Origin: an uncultured Prevotellaceae bacterium
GTDB taxonomy: Bacteria; Bacteroidota; Bacteroidia; Bacteroidales; Bacteroidaceae
Direction of reading: 5' to 3'
NCBI GenBank assembly: GCA_902803475.1
Contig: CADCPZ010000002.1
Span: forward strand, 1 to 33,334
Length of the DNA: 33,334 nt
The notes beneath the pieces are model-generated. The model ran no database searches. It saw only the letters and a list, made by a program, of their open reading frames with translations, and was not told the origin of the DNA. The position numbers and the translations under genes are program-made. This document shows, piece after piece, positions 1 through 7,848 of this stretch; within the stretch, counting starts at the first letter, position 1, and the number at the start of each line of letters is the position of its first letter.

Positions 1-51
1 GAACTCACAGAAATCATCGAACAGGTGCGAAAACGATTGGTAAGCGCTTGA
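1..51 (+). CDS. 3' end of an unidentified gene (partial)
   Basis: The first 51 bases read as an open frame ending in TGA and encode a 16-residue tail, ELTEIIEQVRKRLVSA. The tail is charged and probably helical. It is too short to assign a family. It lies 41 bases upstream of the phosphoribosyltransferase fusion on the same strand, so the two may be cotranscribed. No promoter of the Bacteroidota type is visible between them. The call rests only on an open frame and its position at the window edge, so it could be coincidental. Confidence 0.5.
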   Translation, partial: ELTEIIEQVRKRLVSA

Positions 52-92
52 ACAAGTATCAACAAACATAAACAATCTAAATATTCAGCCCA

Positions 93-2126
93 ATGAAAGC
101 TTTAATTAAAAGGATTATAGAGGATGGTCATCGTTTGGATGGCGGTATTTTGAAAGTGGATAGGTTTATCAACCACCAGATGGACCCGGAGCTGATGAAA
201 GAGGTGGCGGTAGAGTTTATGAACCGTTTTGCAGCGGCTCATCCAACGAAGATTCTTACCGTTGAGGCATCAGGCATCGCACCGGCGGTGATGCTGGGCT
301 ATTTGATGGAACTGCCAGTGGTATTCGCCAAGAAGAAAAAGCCCTCGACGATGGATGATTCATATATGACAGAAGTTCGTTCTTTCACAAAACAAAGAAA
401 CTATACGCTCATGATCAGCTGTGAACATCTGACGAATGAGGATCGTGTACTGTTTATCGATGACTTCCTGGCTTTCGGAAATGCAAGTCTGGGTATCAAA
501 GACCTCTGTGATCAGGCTGGTGCCGAGATTGTTGGTATGGGCTTCATCATTGAGAAAGAATTTCAGGGCGGTCGCAAAGTGCTCACCGAAGCAGGTATCA
601 AGAAAGTAGAGTCGTTAGCCATCATCGAATCGCTGGAAGGCAAGCAGATAAAGATAAAGGGTGTGAAGATCAGAAAGGTGAATGTATATGAGGAAGCCGG
701 CCGCTGTCTGCTGTGCCAGGATGCTCCATGTACCAAAGCTTGTAAGAAGGGCGACCCAGCACGTGCCATTCGTGCCATTCGTTTCGACAACCAGAAACCT
801 GCTATGCGATGGGTGAAGGATTGTACCGATGGTGATCTGGAGAAGGCTGAGCAGGCATGTATTCACTACAATTGGCCTATTCGTATCAAAGCCATCGTTC
901 ATAGCATCAACCAGGACGATGTCGATGACAGTCAGTATCCTTCTCTCAAAATCTCATTCTGCGGTATTCCATGTGAAAATCCCTTCTTCTTAGCGTCATC
1001 GGCCGTATGCACAAATTATGAGATGGTGGCACGTGCTTTCGATGCAGGGTGGGGTGGCGTCTTCTACAAGACGATATGTATGCAAGAAATCAACGAGGTG
1101 TCGCCACGTTTCGATGCGATGCACAATAATGCCACCCACGGCGATTTCTATGGTTTCCGCAATATGGAACAGCTGAGTGAGAATCCCGTGGAGATGGACT
1201 TCGACATCCTGCGCCGACTGAAAGAAAACTACCCTACGAAGGTGGTCATTGCCTCGATTATGGGACAGACAGAAGAGGAGTGGATCAAACTGGCGAAAAT
1301 GGCAGAAGAAGCAGGTTGTGATGCGGTGGAACTGAACTTCTCGTGTCCGCAGATGAAGCATAAAGGAATGGGAAGTGACGTGGGACAAAACCCAGAGCTG
1401 GTGAAAACCTTCACGGCTTGTGTCAAAAACAATGTAAAGATACCCGTCATTTCAAAGATGACACCCAATATCACCCATATTGAAGAACCGGCAGCAGCCT
1501 GTATGGAGGCAGGTGCCGATGCAATTTCAGCCATCAACACCATCAAGTCGATAACGATGGATACGGATGCAGAGGTAGCAGGACAGCGCACCGTGTCGGG
1601 CTATTCCGGACGGGCCGTCAGACCTATCGCCCTGCGTTATGTCCTGGAGTTGACAAAAATGGAGAAACGACCCGTTATCAGCGGTATCGGTGGTATTGAA
1701 ACATGGCGCGATGCGCTGGAATTTATTCAACTCGGCTGCAGCAACGTACAAGTTTGTACCGCTGTCATGCAGTATGGTTATCGCATCATCGAAGACCTCA
1801 TTCTCGGTCTCCAGCGCTATATGGCCAAACGCGGTGTCAGCGACTTGCAGACATTGGTGGGCGAGGAAATACCGAAGTTCTTCAATCCTGACAATCTGGA
1901 CCGCACCACCGTCATCTATCCCAAGTTCGACAAAGAGCTTTGTCTCGGTTGCGGACGCTGTGAGATATCGTGCAACGACGGTGGCCATCAGGCTATCGTC
2001 TTCGACCACAAGACACGCCGTCCCCAGTTGATTGGCTCTAAGTGTGTGGGCTGTCACCTGTGCCGTCTCGTCTGTCCTGCTGGTGCTATCGGACTGTCAA
2101 AACGCATACCGAAGAAAAAAGCATAA
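93..2126 (+). CDS. Fusion protein: xanthine phosphoribosyltransferase + PreA-like dihydropyrimidine dehydrogenase with Fe-S clusters
   Basis: Residues 1 to about 188 read as a complete xanthine phosphoribosyltransferase (Xpt), including the PRPP loop [13 protein letters not shown] at 119-131. The family transfers ribose-5-phosphate from PRPP to xanthine. The frame continues into a region like dihydropyrimidine dehydrogenase. First comes a CxxCx4Cx3C cluster motif (C205, C208, C213, C217), which resembles the first Fe-S site of mammalian DPD. Then comes an FMN-type barrel like PreA (about 285-590), and last two 4Fe-4S motifs (C617/620/623/627 and C651/654/657/661). PreA enzymes reduce uracil and thymine and normally pair with the flavoprotein PreT; no PreT gene is in the window. 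Where mammalian DPD has a catalytic Cys, the segment here reads GMGSDVGQ (425-432). The protein is soluble, with no signal peptide. Both domain identities are clear; the substrate of the second half and the reason for the fusion are not known. Confidence 0.88.
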   Translation: MKALIKRIIEDGHRLDGGILKVDRFINHQMDPELMKEVAVEFMNRFAAAHPTKILTVEASGIAPAVMLGYLMELPVVFAKKKKPSTMDDSYMTEVRSFTKQRNYTLMISCEHLTNEDRVLFIDDFLAFGNASLGIKDLCDQAGAEIVGMGFIIEKEFQGGRKVLTEAGIKKVESLAIIESLEGKQIKIKGVKIRKVNVYEEAGRCLLCQDAPCTKACKKGDPARAIRAIRFDNQKPAMRWVKDCTDGDLEKAEQACIHYNWPIRIKAIVHSINQDDVDDSQYPSLKISFCGIPCENPFFLASSAVCTNYEMVARAFDAGWGGVFYKTICMQEINEVSPRFDAMHNNATHGDFYGFRNMEQLSENPVEMDFDILRRLKENYPTKVVIASIMGQTEEEWIKLAKMAEEAGCDAVELNFSCPQMKHKGMGSDVGQNPELVKTFTACVKNNVKIPVISKMTPNITHIEEPAAACMEAGADAISAINTIKSITMDTDAEVAGQRTVSGYSGRAVRPIALRYVLELTKMEKRPVISGIGGIETWRDALEFIQLGCSNVQVCTAVMQYGYRIIEDLILGLQRYMAKRGVSDLQTLVGEEIPKFFNPDNLDRTTVIYPKFDKELCLGCGRCEISCNDGGHQAIVFDHKTRRPQLIGSKCVGCHLCRLVCPAGAIGLSKRIPKKKA

Positions 2127-2162
2127 TTCCCATTCTTTAACCACCAATAAAAGCATCATCGT

Positions 2163-2621
2163 ATGAAAAAACTAATCATCCTGTTCCTGATGCTGTCGGT
2201 TGCTGTTTGCACCAATGCTCAGAAAAAGACAACGAAAAAAAAGGCGGTTTCATCGACAGAAGCCCGTGTGTTAGGCAAACACTTGCTGACGCTGCAATGG
2301 ATATCGTGGGACTATTACGGCTCCTGCAATATCAAGAAAGAGAAAGACGGTACGTTGAAATGCGTGGGCGAACAACTTTCGAAAGAAGCCCCAGGCGACT
2401 ATGTGCGTCTCGACGGAACGGTTGAGATTGTGGATAAGGACCATCTGAAATTCACAGGTACGATTGCCATACGTGTCAACTACAACAACAACGGTCAGGA
2501 ATGCCTGCGTGAAGGAACCTTCGACTTCGTCACCAAACCTGGTCGCAAATACTGGCGACTGCAACAGATGAATAATCCTTGTGAGGAAATCGTAGATTAC
2601 GTGGACATCTATTATAAATAA
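2163..2621 (+). CDS. Small secreted protein of unknown function
   Basis: This 152-residue protein starts with a clear signal peptide: Lys-Lys, then a hydrophobic run, then cleavage probably after CTNA at residue 19, just before QKK. A lysine- and threonine-rich stretch follows. The mature part is a soluble domain of about 115 residues rich in beta-strand-like alternation and aromatic residues, ending VDYVDIYYK. It contains two well-separated cysteines (in YGSCNIKK and QECLREG) plus one near the end, so a disulfide is possible. I do not recognise the family. It lies 36 bases after the Xpt-PreA fusion without a visible promoter of its own, and a hairpin follows its stop codon, so it is probably the last gene of that transcript. 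Confidence 0.75.
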   Translation: MKKLIILFLMLSVAVCTNAQKKTTKKKAVSSTEARVLGKHLLTLQWISWDYYGSCNIKKEKDGTLKCVGEQLSKEAPGDYVRLDGTVEIVDKDHLKFTGTIAIRVNYNNNGQECLREGTFDFVTKPGRKYWRLQQMNNPCEEIVDYVDIYYK

Positions 2622-2622
2622 A

Positions 2623-2647
2623 CCCTACATCCACGATGGGTGTAGGG
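2623..2647. terminator. Bidirectional hairpin terminator
   Basis: CCCTACATCC (2623-2632) pairs with GGGTGTAGGG (2638-2647) over ten base pairs with one G-T wobble and a five-base loop. It sits two bases after the stop of the secreted protein and 23 bases from the stop of the converging CPBP gene. Read on the minus strand, the hairpin is followed by a T-rich run; on the plus strand the tail is weak. It plausibly ends transcription from both sides. Confidence 0.65.
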
Positions 2648-2670
2648 CCTTTGACGGTTTATTCAGTTCA

Positions 2671-3306
2671 TTAGATCGGAAAGAGGATGAAGGCGCAGAC
2701 ATCCCATACAGCATGGGAGATAATCAAGGCTGGCAGGAGGCGAGGGGATAGACGATAGAGGAATCCCCAGCAACAGCCTGCAACAAGGGCAGCCATCACC
2801 AACATGAAGTTGAACGACCAGATATGTACCAGCGTGTAACAGGCTGTTGCAGCAATGAAACCCATATTTTTCCCCCATCGCTGCATCAGCCGACGCTGTA
2901 GGAATGCACGCCAGAAGAGTTCCTCACCAGGTCCGATGATGAATAACAGCAACAGGGCGATGACAACGGGTGATGTACCGCTTTTCATGCCATAGATCAG
3001 TTCGACCTGGGGACGGGCAAAACCAAACAGCCAGGCTGATACCTTGTCACCTATCCAGAATGCCCACCATAAGACGAATGCAATCAGGAAGCCACCGAGT
3101 ATCCACCACAGCCATGCTTTCATGGAATGATTGCTTAGCTCTTTAATGGTTTCGCGGCAGCTGTAGAGAGAGATGCTCGTCAGGATGATGGCCGTAGCTG
3201 TCATCGTGTACCAGAAATTGACATACGGTGCTGTCCATGGTGAGAACATCACGAAGAAGAACACCGCAGCAAGCGCGACAGACCACAGAATATTATTTTT
3301 CACCAT
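2671..3306 (-). CDS. CPBP family intramembrane metalloprotease
   Basis: The 211-residue protein has about six hydrophobic segments and the three CPBP (Abi, CAAX protease/bacteriocin-processing) motifs: EELFWR at 128-133, a His at 161 in YTLVHIWS, and a His at 198 in ISHAVWD. These residues are expected to form the metal site within the membrane. Family members cleave prenylated or other membrane-buried substrates; some process peptides or give self-immunity to bacteriocins. The substrate here cannot be read from sequence. The ATG at 3306 is followed directly by GTG; ATG was chosen. The gene follows menA in the same direction, separated only by an array of 8-base repeats, so its leader consists almost entirely of repeat DNA. 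A second CPBP gene lies at 14675-15484. Confidence 0.85.
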   Translation of the reverse strand: MVKNNILWSVALAAVFFFVMFSPWTAPYVNFWYTMTATAIILTSISLYSCRETIKELSNHSMKAWLWWILGGFLIAFVLWWAFWIGDKVSAWLFGFARPQVELIYGMKSGTSPVVIALLLLFIIGPGEELFWRAFLQRRLMQRWGKNMGFIAATACYTLVHIWSFNFMLVMAALVAGCCWGFLYRLSPRLLPALIISHAVWDVCAFILFPI

Positions 3307-3402
3307 AGATTACACAGATTTCAAGGATTTCTATATCGCGCAGAGCCGCAGAGGATACCGAGTAACATCCCTAAACGACTAAACGACCAACCGCCTAAAC
3401 GA
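3307..3402. repeat. Mosaic of 8-base tandem units between menA and CPBP
   Basis: The whole gap between the menA stop and the CPBP start can be cut into 8-base units. CTAAACGA occurs at 3371-3378, 3379-3386 and 3395-3402, with a diverged unit at 3387-3394. CGCAGAGC and CGCAGAGG occupy 3339-3354 in the same phase. Further left, CAGATTTC and AAGGATTT (3315-3330) look like a third, decayed unit. The array abuts the menA stop codon, whose bases (CTAG on the plus strand) start like another unit. The exact repeats are certain; the common phase of the degenerate units is my reading. Confidence 0.75.
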
Positions 3403-4299
3403 CTAGATAACAAACGAGAGCGCGAGGAGAAGGCCGAACGTCATCTGCAACTGTGCTGACTCCTTGTCGAGTGTAGGGATGTCTTGTTCCTGAACAGGAT
3501 GAACAGAGAACATCACACGCACATTCTTCCAAGCAAGAGGCAACGTGATCAGGACGAGCAGCGACCATAACGGCCAGATACCCAAAACGACCAAGAGGAT
3601 GACAATCATGTAGGGTAGGGCCAACAGTACCAGATAGAGGTACTGTGAAGCACGACTGCCGATGAGTCCGCATAGCGTTTGCAAACCGGCACGACGGTCG
3701 TTCTCGATGTCTCGGGTATTATTCGCATGGAGTATCGAGACCGTGAGCAGGCCATAGGACAGGCAATAGAACAGAATCTCCCAATGGTAGTGTCCTGTAA
3801 CCACATAACAGACACCCACTGACGGCAACATAGCAAAGCACAGCAGGATATCAAGATCGCCCAGTGCATGACTTTTCATCCAGGGATATAATAACGGTAG
3901 CGCAAGGGCTGCTGCACCAATCCAAATTCCCTCCCATGAGGAGCGCCACAGAATGACCAAACCAAGTAATGCACCAATAAACAGGAGCGTCCATCCATAA
4001 TAAAGAATGGTCTTCGGCTGGAATTTTCCTGATTGGATATGTCGCACACCGTTTAGACTACCAGGCAGATCGACGCCCTTGATATGATCAAAATAGTCGC
4101 TGACGAGGTTGCCGCCCGCATGCAGAATCATCAACATGGGGAAGGTAAGCCATCCGTTTACCCAATCGAAGGTCTCGTTACTCTGGTTTTTACTAAGGAA
4201 ATACAGGTATCCTAAAGATGTCAATACGGGAATGACCGAAGCGGGAAACGACCACGGACGGACGGCTATCACCCAGTCTTTGAAAGTTCGTTCTTTCAT
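3403..4299 (-). CDS. menA: 1,4-dihydroxy-2-naphthoate prenyltransferase (MenA)
   Basis: MenA attaches the polyprenyl chain to 1,4-dihydroxy-2-naphthoate in menaquinone synthesis, in the inner membrane. The 298-residue protein is a UbiA-superfamily polytopic membrane enzyme with about eight hydrophobic segments. The first Asp-rich prenyl-diphosphate site reads NLVSDYFDHIKGVD (from N64, with D68 and D71). The second reads NNTRDIENDRRAG (193-205, with D197 and D201). The segment between D71 and the following loop, GSLNGVRHIQSG, is typical of MenA. The gene starts nine bases after the flavodiiron protein gene, so they are very likely cotranscribed. Menaquinone serves fumarate reduction in anaerobic Bacteroidales. 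The stop codon touches an 8-base repeat array. Confidence 0.9.
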   Translation of the reverse strand: MKERTFKDWVIAVRPWSFPASVIPVLTSLGYLYFLSKNQSNETFDWVNGWLTFPMLMILHAGGNLVSDYFDHIKGVDLPGSLNGVRHIQSGKFQPKTILYYGWTLLFIGALLGLVILWRSSWEGIWIGAAALALPLLYPWMKSHALGDLDILLCFAMLPSVGVCYVVTGHYHWEILFYCLSYGLLTVSILHANNTRDIENDRRAGLQTLCGLIGSRASQYLYLVLLALPYMIVILLVVLGIWPLWSLLVLITLPLAWKNVRVMFSVHPVQEQDIPTLDKESAQLQMTFGLLLALSFVI

Positions 4300-4308
4300 C
4301 GTTTATGC

Positions 4309-5490
4309 TTATTCTGCCAACAATTTCTCTGCCATCGCCTTACCAAGCGCAGCACATTGTGCTTTCGTCTCTTCGGTGAGAGCCTGCTTCATATCAACAG
4401 GTTCGCCTACAGGCTCGAATTTCAGATGATTATCATTCCACTCCTGAATCTTGCCTACAGCTTTGCTGGCCCAAGAGTGAGAACCGAACCAGCCAAGATA
4501 GTGGTTCTTAATGTCCTTTCCAGACAGCTCTGAGAGCAATACTTCCATTTCATGATACAAGCCTGCATTGTAGGTCGGTGCCCCCACGATCAGTCCTTTG
4601 TAGCGGAAAACATCGCGGATAATATAAGAATGGTGCGTTTTCGACACGTTGTACATCACGATGTTCTTCAATCCTGCTTGGCTGGCTGCACGTGCTATCT
4701 GTTCAGCCATACGCTCGGTATTGCCATACATCGTACCATAGCAAATAACGAGTCCAGGATCCGTATCATAGCGTGACATGCGGTCGTACAAGCCCACTAC
4801 CTTATTGATATAATCATGCCAAACAGGTCCGTGAGTAGCACAGATATAATCGAGTTTCACATCAGCCAGTTTTTTCAGAGCATTCTGAACGGGCACACCA
4901 TATTTGCCTACGATATTGCTGTAATAACGAACCATTTCCAACCAGAACTCATCGCAATTGATTTCAGAGTCGATGACACCACCGTTCAACGCACCAAAGC
5001 ATCCGAAGGCATCACCGGCAAAGAGTATGTTGCCGCATAGTGTCACCATCGTTTCCGGCCAGTGCACCATTGGTGTCAGCACAAAATTCAGCGTATGCTT
5101 ACCCAGCTCAATGGAATCTCCGTTTTTTACTTCTACCAGTCCCTTGGTCATCTGATAGAACCCTTCGAGCATACCGAATGTTTTTTTGTTACCAACAATC
5201 TGAATCTCTGGATAGTATTTACGGATGAGGGCAATGGAGCCGCTATGGTCTGGCTCCATGTGGTTGATGACAAGGTAGTCGATAGGACGATTGCCGATCA
5301 CTTCCTGGATGTTTTCAATGTACTGGGTAAAGAAATCTACCTCTACCGTGTCAATCAGGCAAACTTTCTCATCTACAATGAGATAAGAGTTGTAGGATAC
5401 ACCGTTTGGCAATGGCCACAAACCCTCGAACAAGGATTTGTTGCGGTCGTTGACACCGACGTAATAAATGTTGTTTGTAATTTCAATCAT
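4309..5490 (-). CDS. Flavodiiron protein (A-type, FprA-like)
   Basis: Flavodiiron proteins reduce oxygen to water or nitric oxide to N2O and protect anaerobes from both. The first 240 or so residues are a metallo-beta-lactamase-like di-iron domain with HMEPDHS at 77-83 (H77, E79, D81, H82 as ligands), HWPETM at 143-148 (H143), D160 in FAGDAFG, and a further His in ATHGPVWHDY. The remainder is a flavodoxin domain that binds FMN through GTMYGNTERMA. The length of 393 residues is that of the minimal class A enzymes; there is no fused rubredoxin or NADH reductase module, so the electron donor is encoded elsewhere. The gene lies between a PfkB kinase and menA, all on the minus strand. Confidence 0.92.
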   Translation of the reverse strand: MIEITNNIYYVGVNDRNKSLFEGLWPLPNGVSYNSYLIVDEKVCLIDTVEVDFFTQYIENIQEVIGNRPIDYLVINHMEPDHSGSIALIRKYYPEIQIVGNKKTFGMLEGFYQMTKGLVEVKNGDSIELGKHTLNFVLTPMVHWPETMVTLCGNILFAGDAFGCFGALNGGVIDSEINCDEFWLEMVRYYSNIVGKYGVPVQNALKKLADVKLDYICATHGPVWHDYINKVVGLYDRMSRYDTDPGLVICYGTMYGNTERMAEQIARAASQAGLKNIVMYNVSKTHHSYIIRDVFRYKGLIVGAPTYNAGLYHEMEVLLSELSGKDIKNHYLGWFGSHSWASKAVGKIQEWNDNHLKFEPVGEPVDMKQALTEETKAQCAALGKAMAEKLLAE

Positions 5491-5526
5491 AATGTTATTT
5501 GATATTTTAAAACTTCGTTTTGAATA

Positions 5527-5540
5527 TTACGAATTACGAA
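5527..5540. repeat. Two heptamers TTACGAA at a stop codon
   Basis: TTACGAA occurs twice in tandem at 5527-5533 and 5534-5540. The array encodes the last residues and the stop codon of the PfkB kinase on the minus strand (the TAA stop is the complement of 5527-5529). A partial third unit, TGAATAT, precedes it. The feature is short and could be chance, but it resembles the other short arrays in the window. Confidence 0.5.
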
Positions 5541-6465
5541 TGATGTCTTGTCCAAATTCCACAGAGACATAATTATGGATGTCGCGACAACATTCGGCGG
5601 AGAACAGTTGGGCGCAGTTTACCACTTCTGTCCATTGTTCGGCACTCATCCCTTGATTGAGTACTTCATGCGTGATATTGTATTTCAGCAACCCAAAGAT
5701 AAAACCGGCATTGAAATTATCGCCTGCACCGATGGTACTAACAATCTGATTGGATGCAGGAACAGGATAGTTTTGCTTGAAACCATTCTTGCCTCTTACC
5801 TCCACAGGATTGGCTCCGCGGGTATAGATGAAATGTTTGCAATAGAATGATATTTCCGAATCATACACTTGATCGACATCGTTTTTTCCATACAGAACAG
5901 CGAAGTCTTCATGGCTGCCACGAACAAAATCGGCATAGTCGAGATTCTCCAGCAGATTAGGCATCAGCTTCATCACTTCATGCTGGTGAGACGGGCGGAA
6001 GTTGACATCGTAGTAGATGATGGCTCCCTTGTCACGACCTTTTTGGAGAAGTCCTTCCACCTGCGCCCGAATAACGGGGTTCACGGCATAGTAGGAACCA
6101 AACAGGATGATGTCATCGGGCTGAACATCCGGACACTCAAACTCCAAGCGGTCGTTGGGATGATCCTTATAAAAGATGTATTCAGCATCGTTGTTCTCGT
6201 TGAGAAACGCTAAAGAGATGGGAGATTTCGTTTGGGGAAAGCGACTGACGTAGTCGGTTTTGGCCCCATTCTCCTTCAGGAAATTGATGATTTCATCACC
6301 CACACGATCATCGCCGACCTCACTGATAAAAGTGGTGTTGATGCCACAGCGTGCCAACGAGATGATGGCATTATAAGTAGAGCCTCCCGGTACGGCTGCC
6401 GTTGGCTGTCCGTTCTTGAAGATAATGTCAAGAACCGTTTCTCCAATACCAATAACCTTTCTCAT
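5527..6465 (-). CDS. PfkB-family carbohydrate kinase (fructokinase-like)
   Basis: PfkB (ribokinase-family) enzymes phosphorylate sugars or nucleosides with ATP. The 312-residue protein opens with MRKVIGIGETVLDI, carries the GG substrate motif in VPGGSTYNAI near residue 30, and ends with the anion-hole and catalytic-base motif TIGAGDNFNAGF. It is most like the fructokinase-type kinases common in Bacteroidales; the exact sugar cannot be read. An in-frame TTG lies 24 bases upstream at 6489, but it falls inside the -7 promoter element, so the ATG at 6465 is used. It is 36 bases upstream of the flavodiiron protein gene and may be cotranscribed with it. The C-terminal codons and stop lie in a heptamer repeat. 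Confidence 0.85.
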   Translation of the reverse strand: MRKVIGIGETVLDIIFKNGQPTAAVPGGSTYNAIISLARCGINTTFISEVGDDRVGDEIINFLKENGAKTDYVSRFPQTKSPISLAFLNENNDAEYIFYKDHPNDRLEFECPDVQPDDIILFGSYYAVNPVIRAQVEGLLQKGRDKGAIIYYDVNFRPSHQHEVMKLMPNLLENLDYADFVRGSHEDFAVLYGKNDVDQVYDSEISFYCKHFIYTRGANPVEVRGKNGFKQNYPVPASNQIVSTIGAGDNFNAGFIFGLLKYNITHEVLNQGMSAEQWTEVVNCAQLFSAECCRDIHNYVSVEFGQDIIRNS

Positions 6466-6486
6466 ATAATCTGCATTTTCAATTGG

Positions 6487-6494
6487 CAAAGATA
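6487..6494 (-). promoter_or_regulatory. Promoter -7 element for the PfkB kinase
   Basis: The minus strand reads TATCTTTG followed by C, an exact match to the Bacteroidota -7 consensus TAnnTTTG. No good -33 TTTG is visible upstream. Transcription would start near 6483, leaving about 18 bases of leader before the ATG at 6465. It is divergent from the M16 promoter. Confidence 0.6.
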
Positions 6495-6537
6495 CAAATA
6501 TTTTGTAATATATCGTTCAGGGTAGCTAAAAAATACG

Positions 6538-6545
6538 TAAATTTG
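6538..6545 (+). promoter_or_regulatory. Promoter -7 element for the M16 peptidase
   Basis: TAAATTTG followed by C matches the Bacteroidota -7 consensus TAnnTTTG. It lies only eight bases upstream of the ATG at 6554, so the transcript would have a leader of a few bases at most. No convincing -33 element is seen. Confidence 0.6.
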
Positions 6546-6553
6546 CATTCGAA

Positions 6554-7846
6554 ATGAATTATAATACCTATCGATTTGACAACGGACTGCGTGTCATCCA
6601 CCTACCGAGCAACTCGAAAGTGGTCTATTGCGGCTATCAGATTGCTGCGGGCACGCGACATGAACAGACTGGTGAGGAAGGACTTGCCCACTTTGTTGAG
6701 CATACTACCTTCAAGGGTACGGCACGCCGCAACTCCCTTCAGATTATCAATACACTGGAACAGGTGGGGGGCGAACTGAATGCCTATACGAATAAAGAGG
6801 ATACTACCTTTTATGCTGCTTTGATGAGCGAACACTTGCCGCTTGCCATCGACCTGTTGACGGATATCGTTTTCCATTCTACTTACCCTGCAGCAGAATT
6901 GGAAAAGGAAAAAGAAGTAATCTGTGAGGAAATAGAATGCTATCACGACTCACCTGCGGAACTCATTTATGATGACTTTGAGAATTTAATTTTCCAACAG
7001 TCACCCTTAGGACATAATATCCTCGGAACAGTAGAACGCGTACGGACATTTACGACTGACGATGCCCTTCGTTTTGTGCATCGTTACTATCGCCCCGATA
7101 ACGCCATCTTCTTTATCTATGGGGACGTGGATTTTAAGAAGGTAATAACGGATTTAAAGAAGAGAACGGGAGAGCGAGAGAACGAGGGAACGAACAACGA
7201 AGAGAACGAAGAGAACGAGGGAACGTGGGAACGAGGGAACGAGAATAGGAATTCTCAAATGAGCGAAACTAACCTCTCTCCCTCGTTCCCCCTCTCCCTC
7301 TCTCCCATATACGTTTCCAAAGGAACACATCAGGCACATGTCATGATGGGAACAATCGGATACGATATTCACCATCCCCTGCGCATTCCCCTATACTTAC
7401 TGAACAATATGTTAGGAGGTCCAGGACTGAATGCACGACTGAACTTAGCGTTACGTGAAAAAGCAGGATTGGTTTATACGGTAGAGAGTACAATGGTCAG
7501 CTATTCTGATACAGGACTATGGTCGGTTTATTTCGGTTGCGACCATCAGGATGTGAAGCGGTGCTTGCAACTGGTCAGGAAAGAACTCAACAAGCTCATG
7601 CATTCACCGGTTTCATCGAGGCAGTTGAAGATTGCCAAACAGCAGATCAAAGGACAGATTGCCATCGCTTGTGACCATCGCGAGAACTTCGCATTGGACT
7701 TTGGTAAGAGTTTCCTGCATGATGGTTGGGAGAAGAATGTGGAAAAACTCTATGCTCAAATTGATGCTGTAACAGCAGAACAGCTCCAGCAAGTGGCGCT
7801 GGAGCTGTTTACCGAGAAAAAAATACGTACGTTGATCTATAGATAA
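6554..7846 (+). CDS. M16 family zinc peptidase with low-complexity insertion
   Basis: M16 (pitrilysin/processing-peptidase) enzymes degrade or process peptides. The inverted zinc motif HFVEH is at 46-50, and the downstream acidic helix EKEVICEEIE supplies the third ligand. The C-terminal half has the usual substrate-binding pattern GLVYTVESTMVSYSDTGLW. The protein is 430 residues, the size of single-unit M16B proteins plus an excess of about 45-50 residues. That excess is a Glu/Asn/Gly-rich then Ser/Pro-rich stretch, roughly residues 203-252, between the two M16 domains, and it is encoded by 8-base tandem repeats. The enzyme probably still folds because the insertion falls in the interdomain linker. 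Its gene ends two bases from the stop of the converging patatin gene. No signal peptide is present. Confidence 0.9.
   Translation: MNYNTYRFDNGLRVIHLPSNSKVVYCGYQIAAGTRHEQTGEEGLAHFVEHTTFKGTARRNSLQIINTLEQVGGELNAYTNKEDTTFYAALMSEHLPLAIDLLTDIVFHSTYPAAELEKEKEVICEEIECYHDSPAELIYDDFENLIFQQSPLGHNILGTVERVRTFTTDDALRFVHRYYRPDNAIFFIYGDVDFKKVITDLKKRTGERENEGTNNEENEENEGTWERGNENRNSQMSETNLSPSFPLSLSPIYVSKGTHQAHVMMGTIGYDIHHPLRIPLYLLNNMLGGPGLNARLNLALREKAGLVYTVESTMVSYSDTGLWSVYFGCDHQDVKRCLQLVRKELNKLMHSPVSSRQLKIAKQQIKGQIAIACDHRENFALDFGKSFLHDGWEKNVEKLYAQIDAVTAEQLQQVALELFTEKKIRTLIYR
7180..7305. repeat. Two opposed 8-base repeat arrays inside the M16 gene
   Basis: GAACGAGG-type octamers run at 7180-7195 and, after a slightly irregular stretch, at 7213-7220, 7221-7228, 7229-7236 and 7237-7244. 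After a spacer of about 30 bases, pyrimidine octamers run at 7274-7305 (CTCTCTCC, CTCGTTCC, CCCTCTCC, CTCTCTCC). The second array is close to the reverse complement of the first: 7227-7238 and 7279-7290 are exact 12-base inverted repeats that could form a hairpin with a 40-base loop. The length of the insertion keeps the reading frame. Confidence 0.85.
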
Positions 7847-7848
7847 CG

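Noticed and set aside
3307..3402. CRISPR array
   Set aside because: The units are 8 bases long, contiguous and without spacers, and no cas gene is present.
6466..6489. TTG start for the PfkB kinase
   Set aside because: The codon lies within the -7 promoter element; the ATG at 6465 fits a short leader and the family N-terminus.
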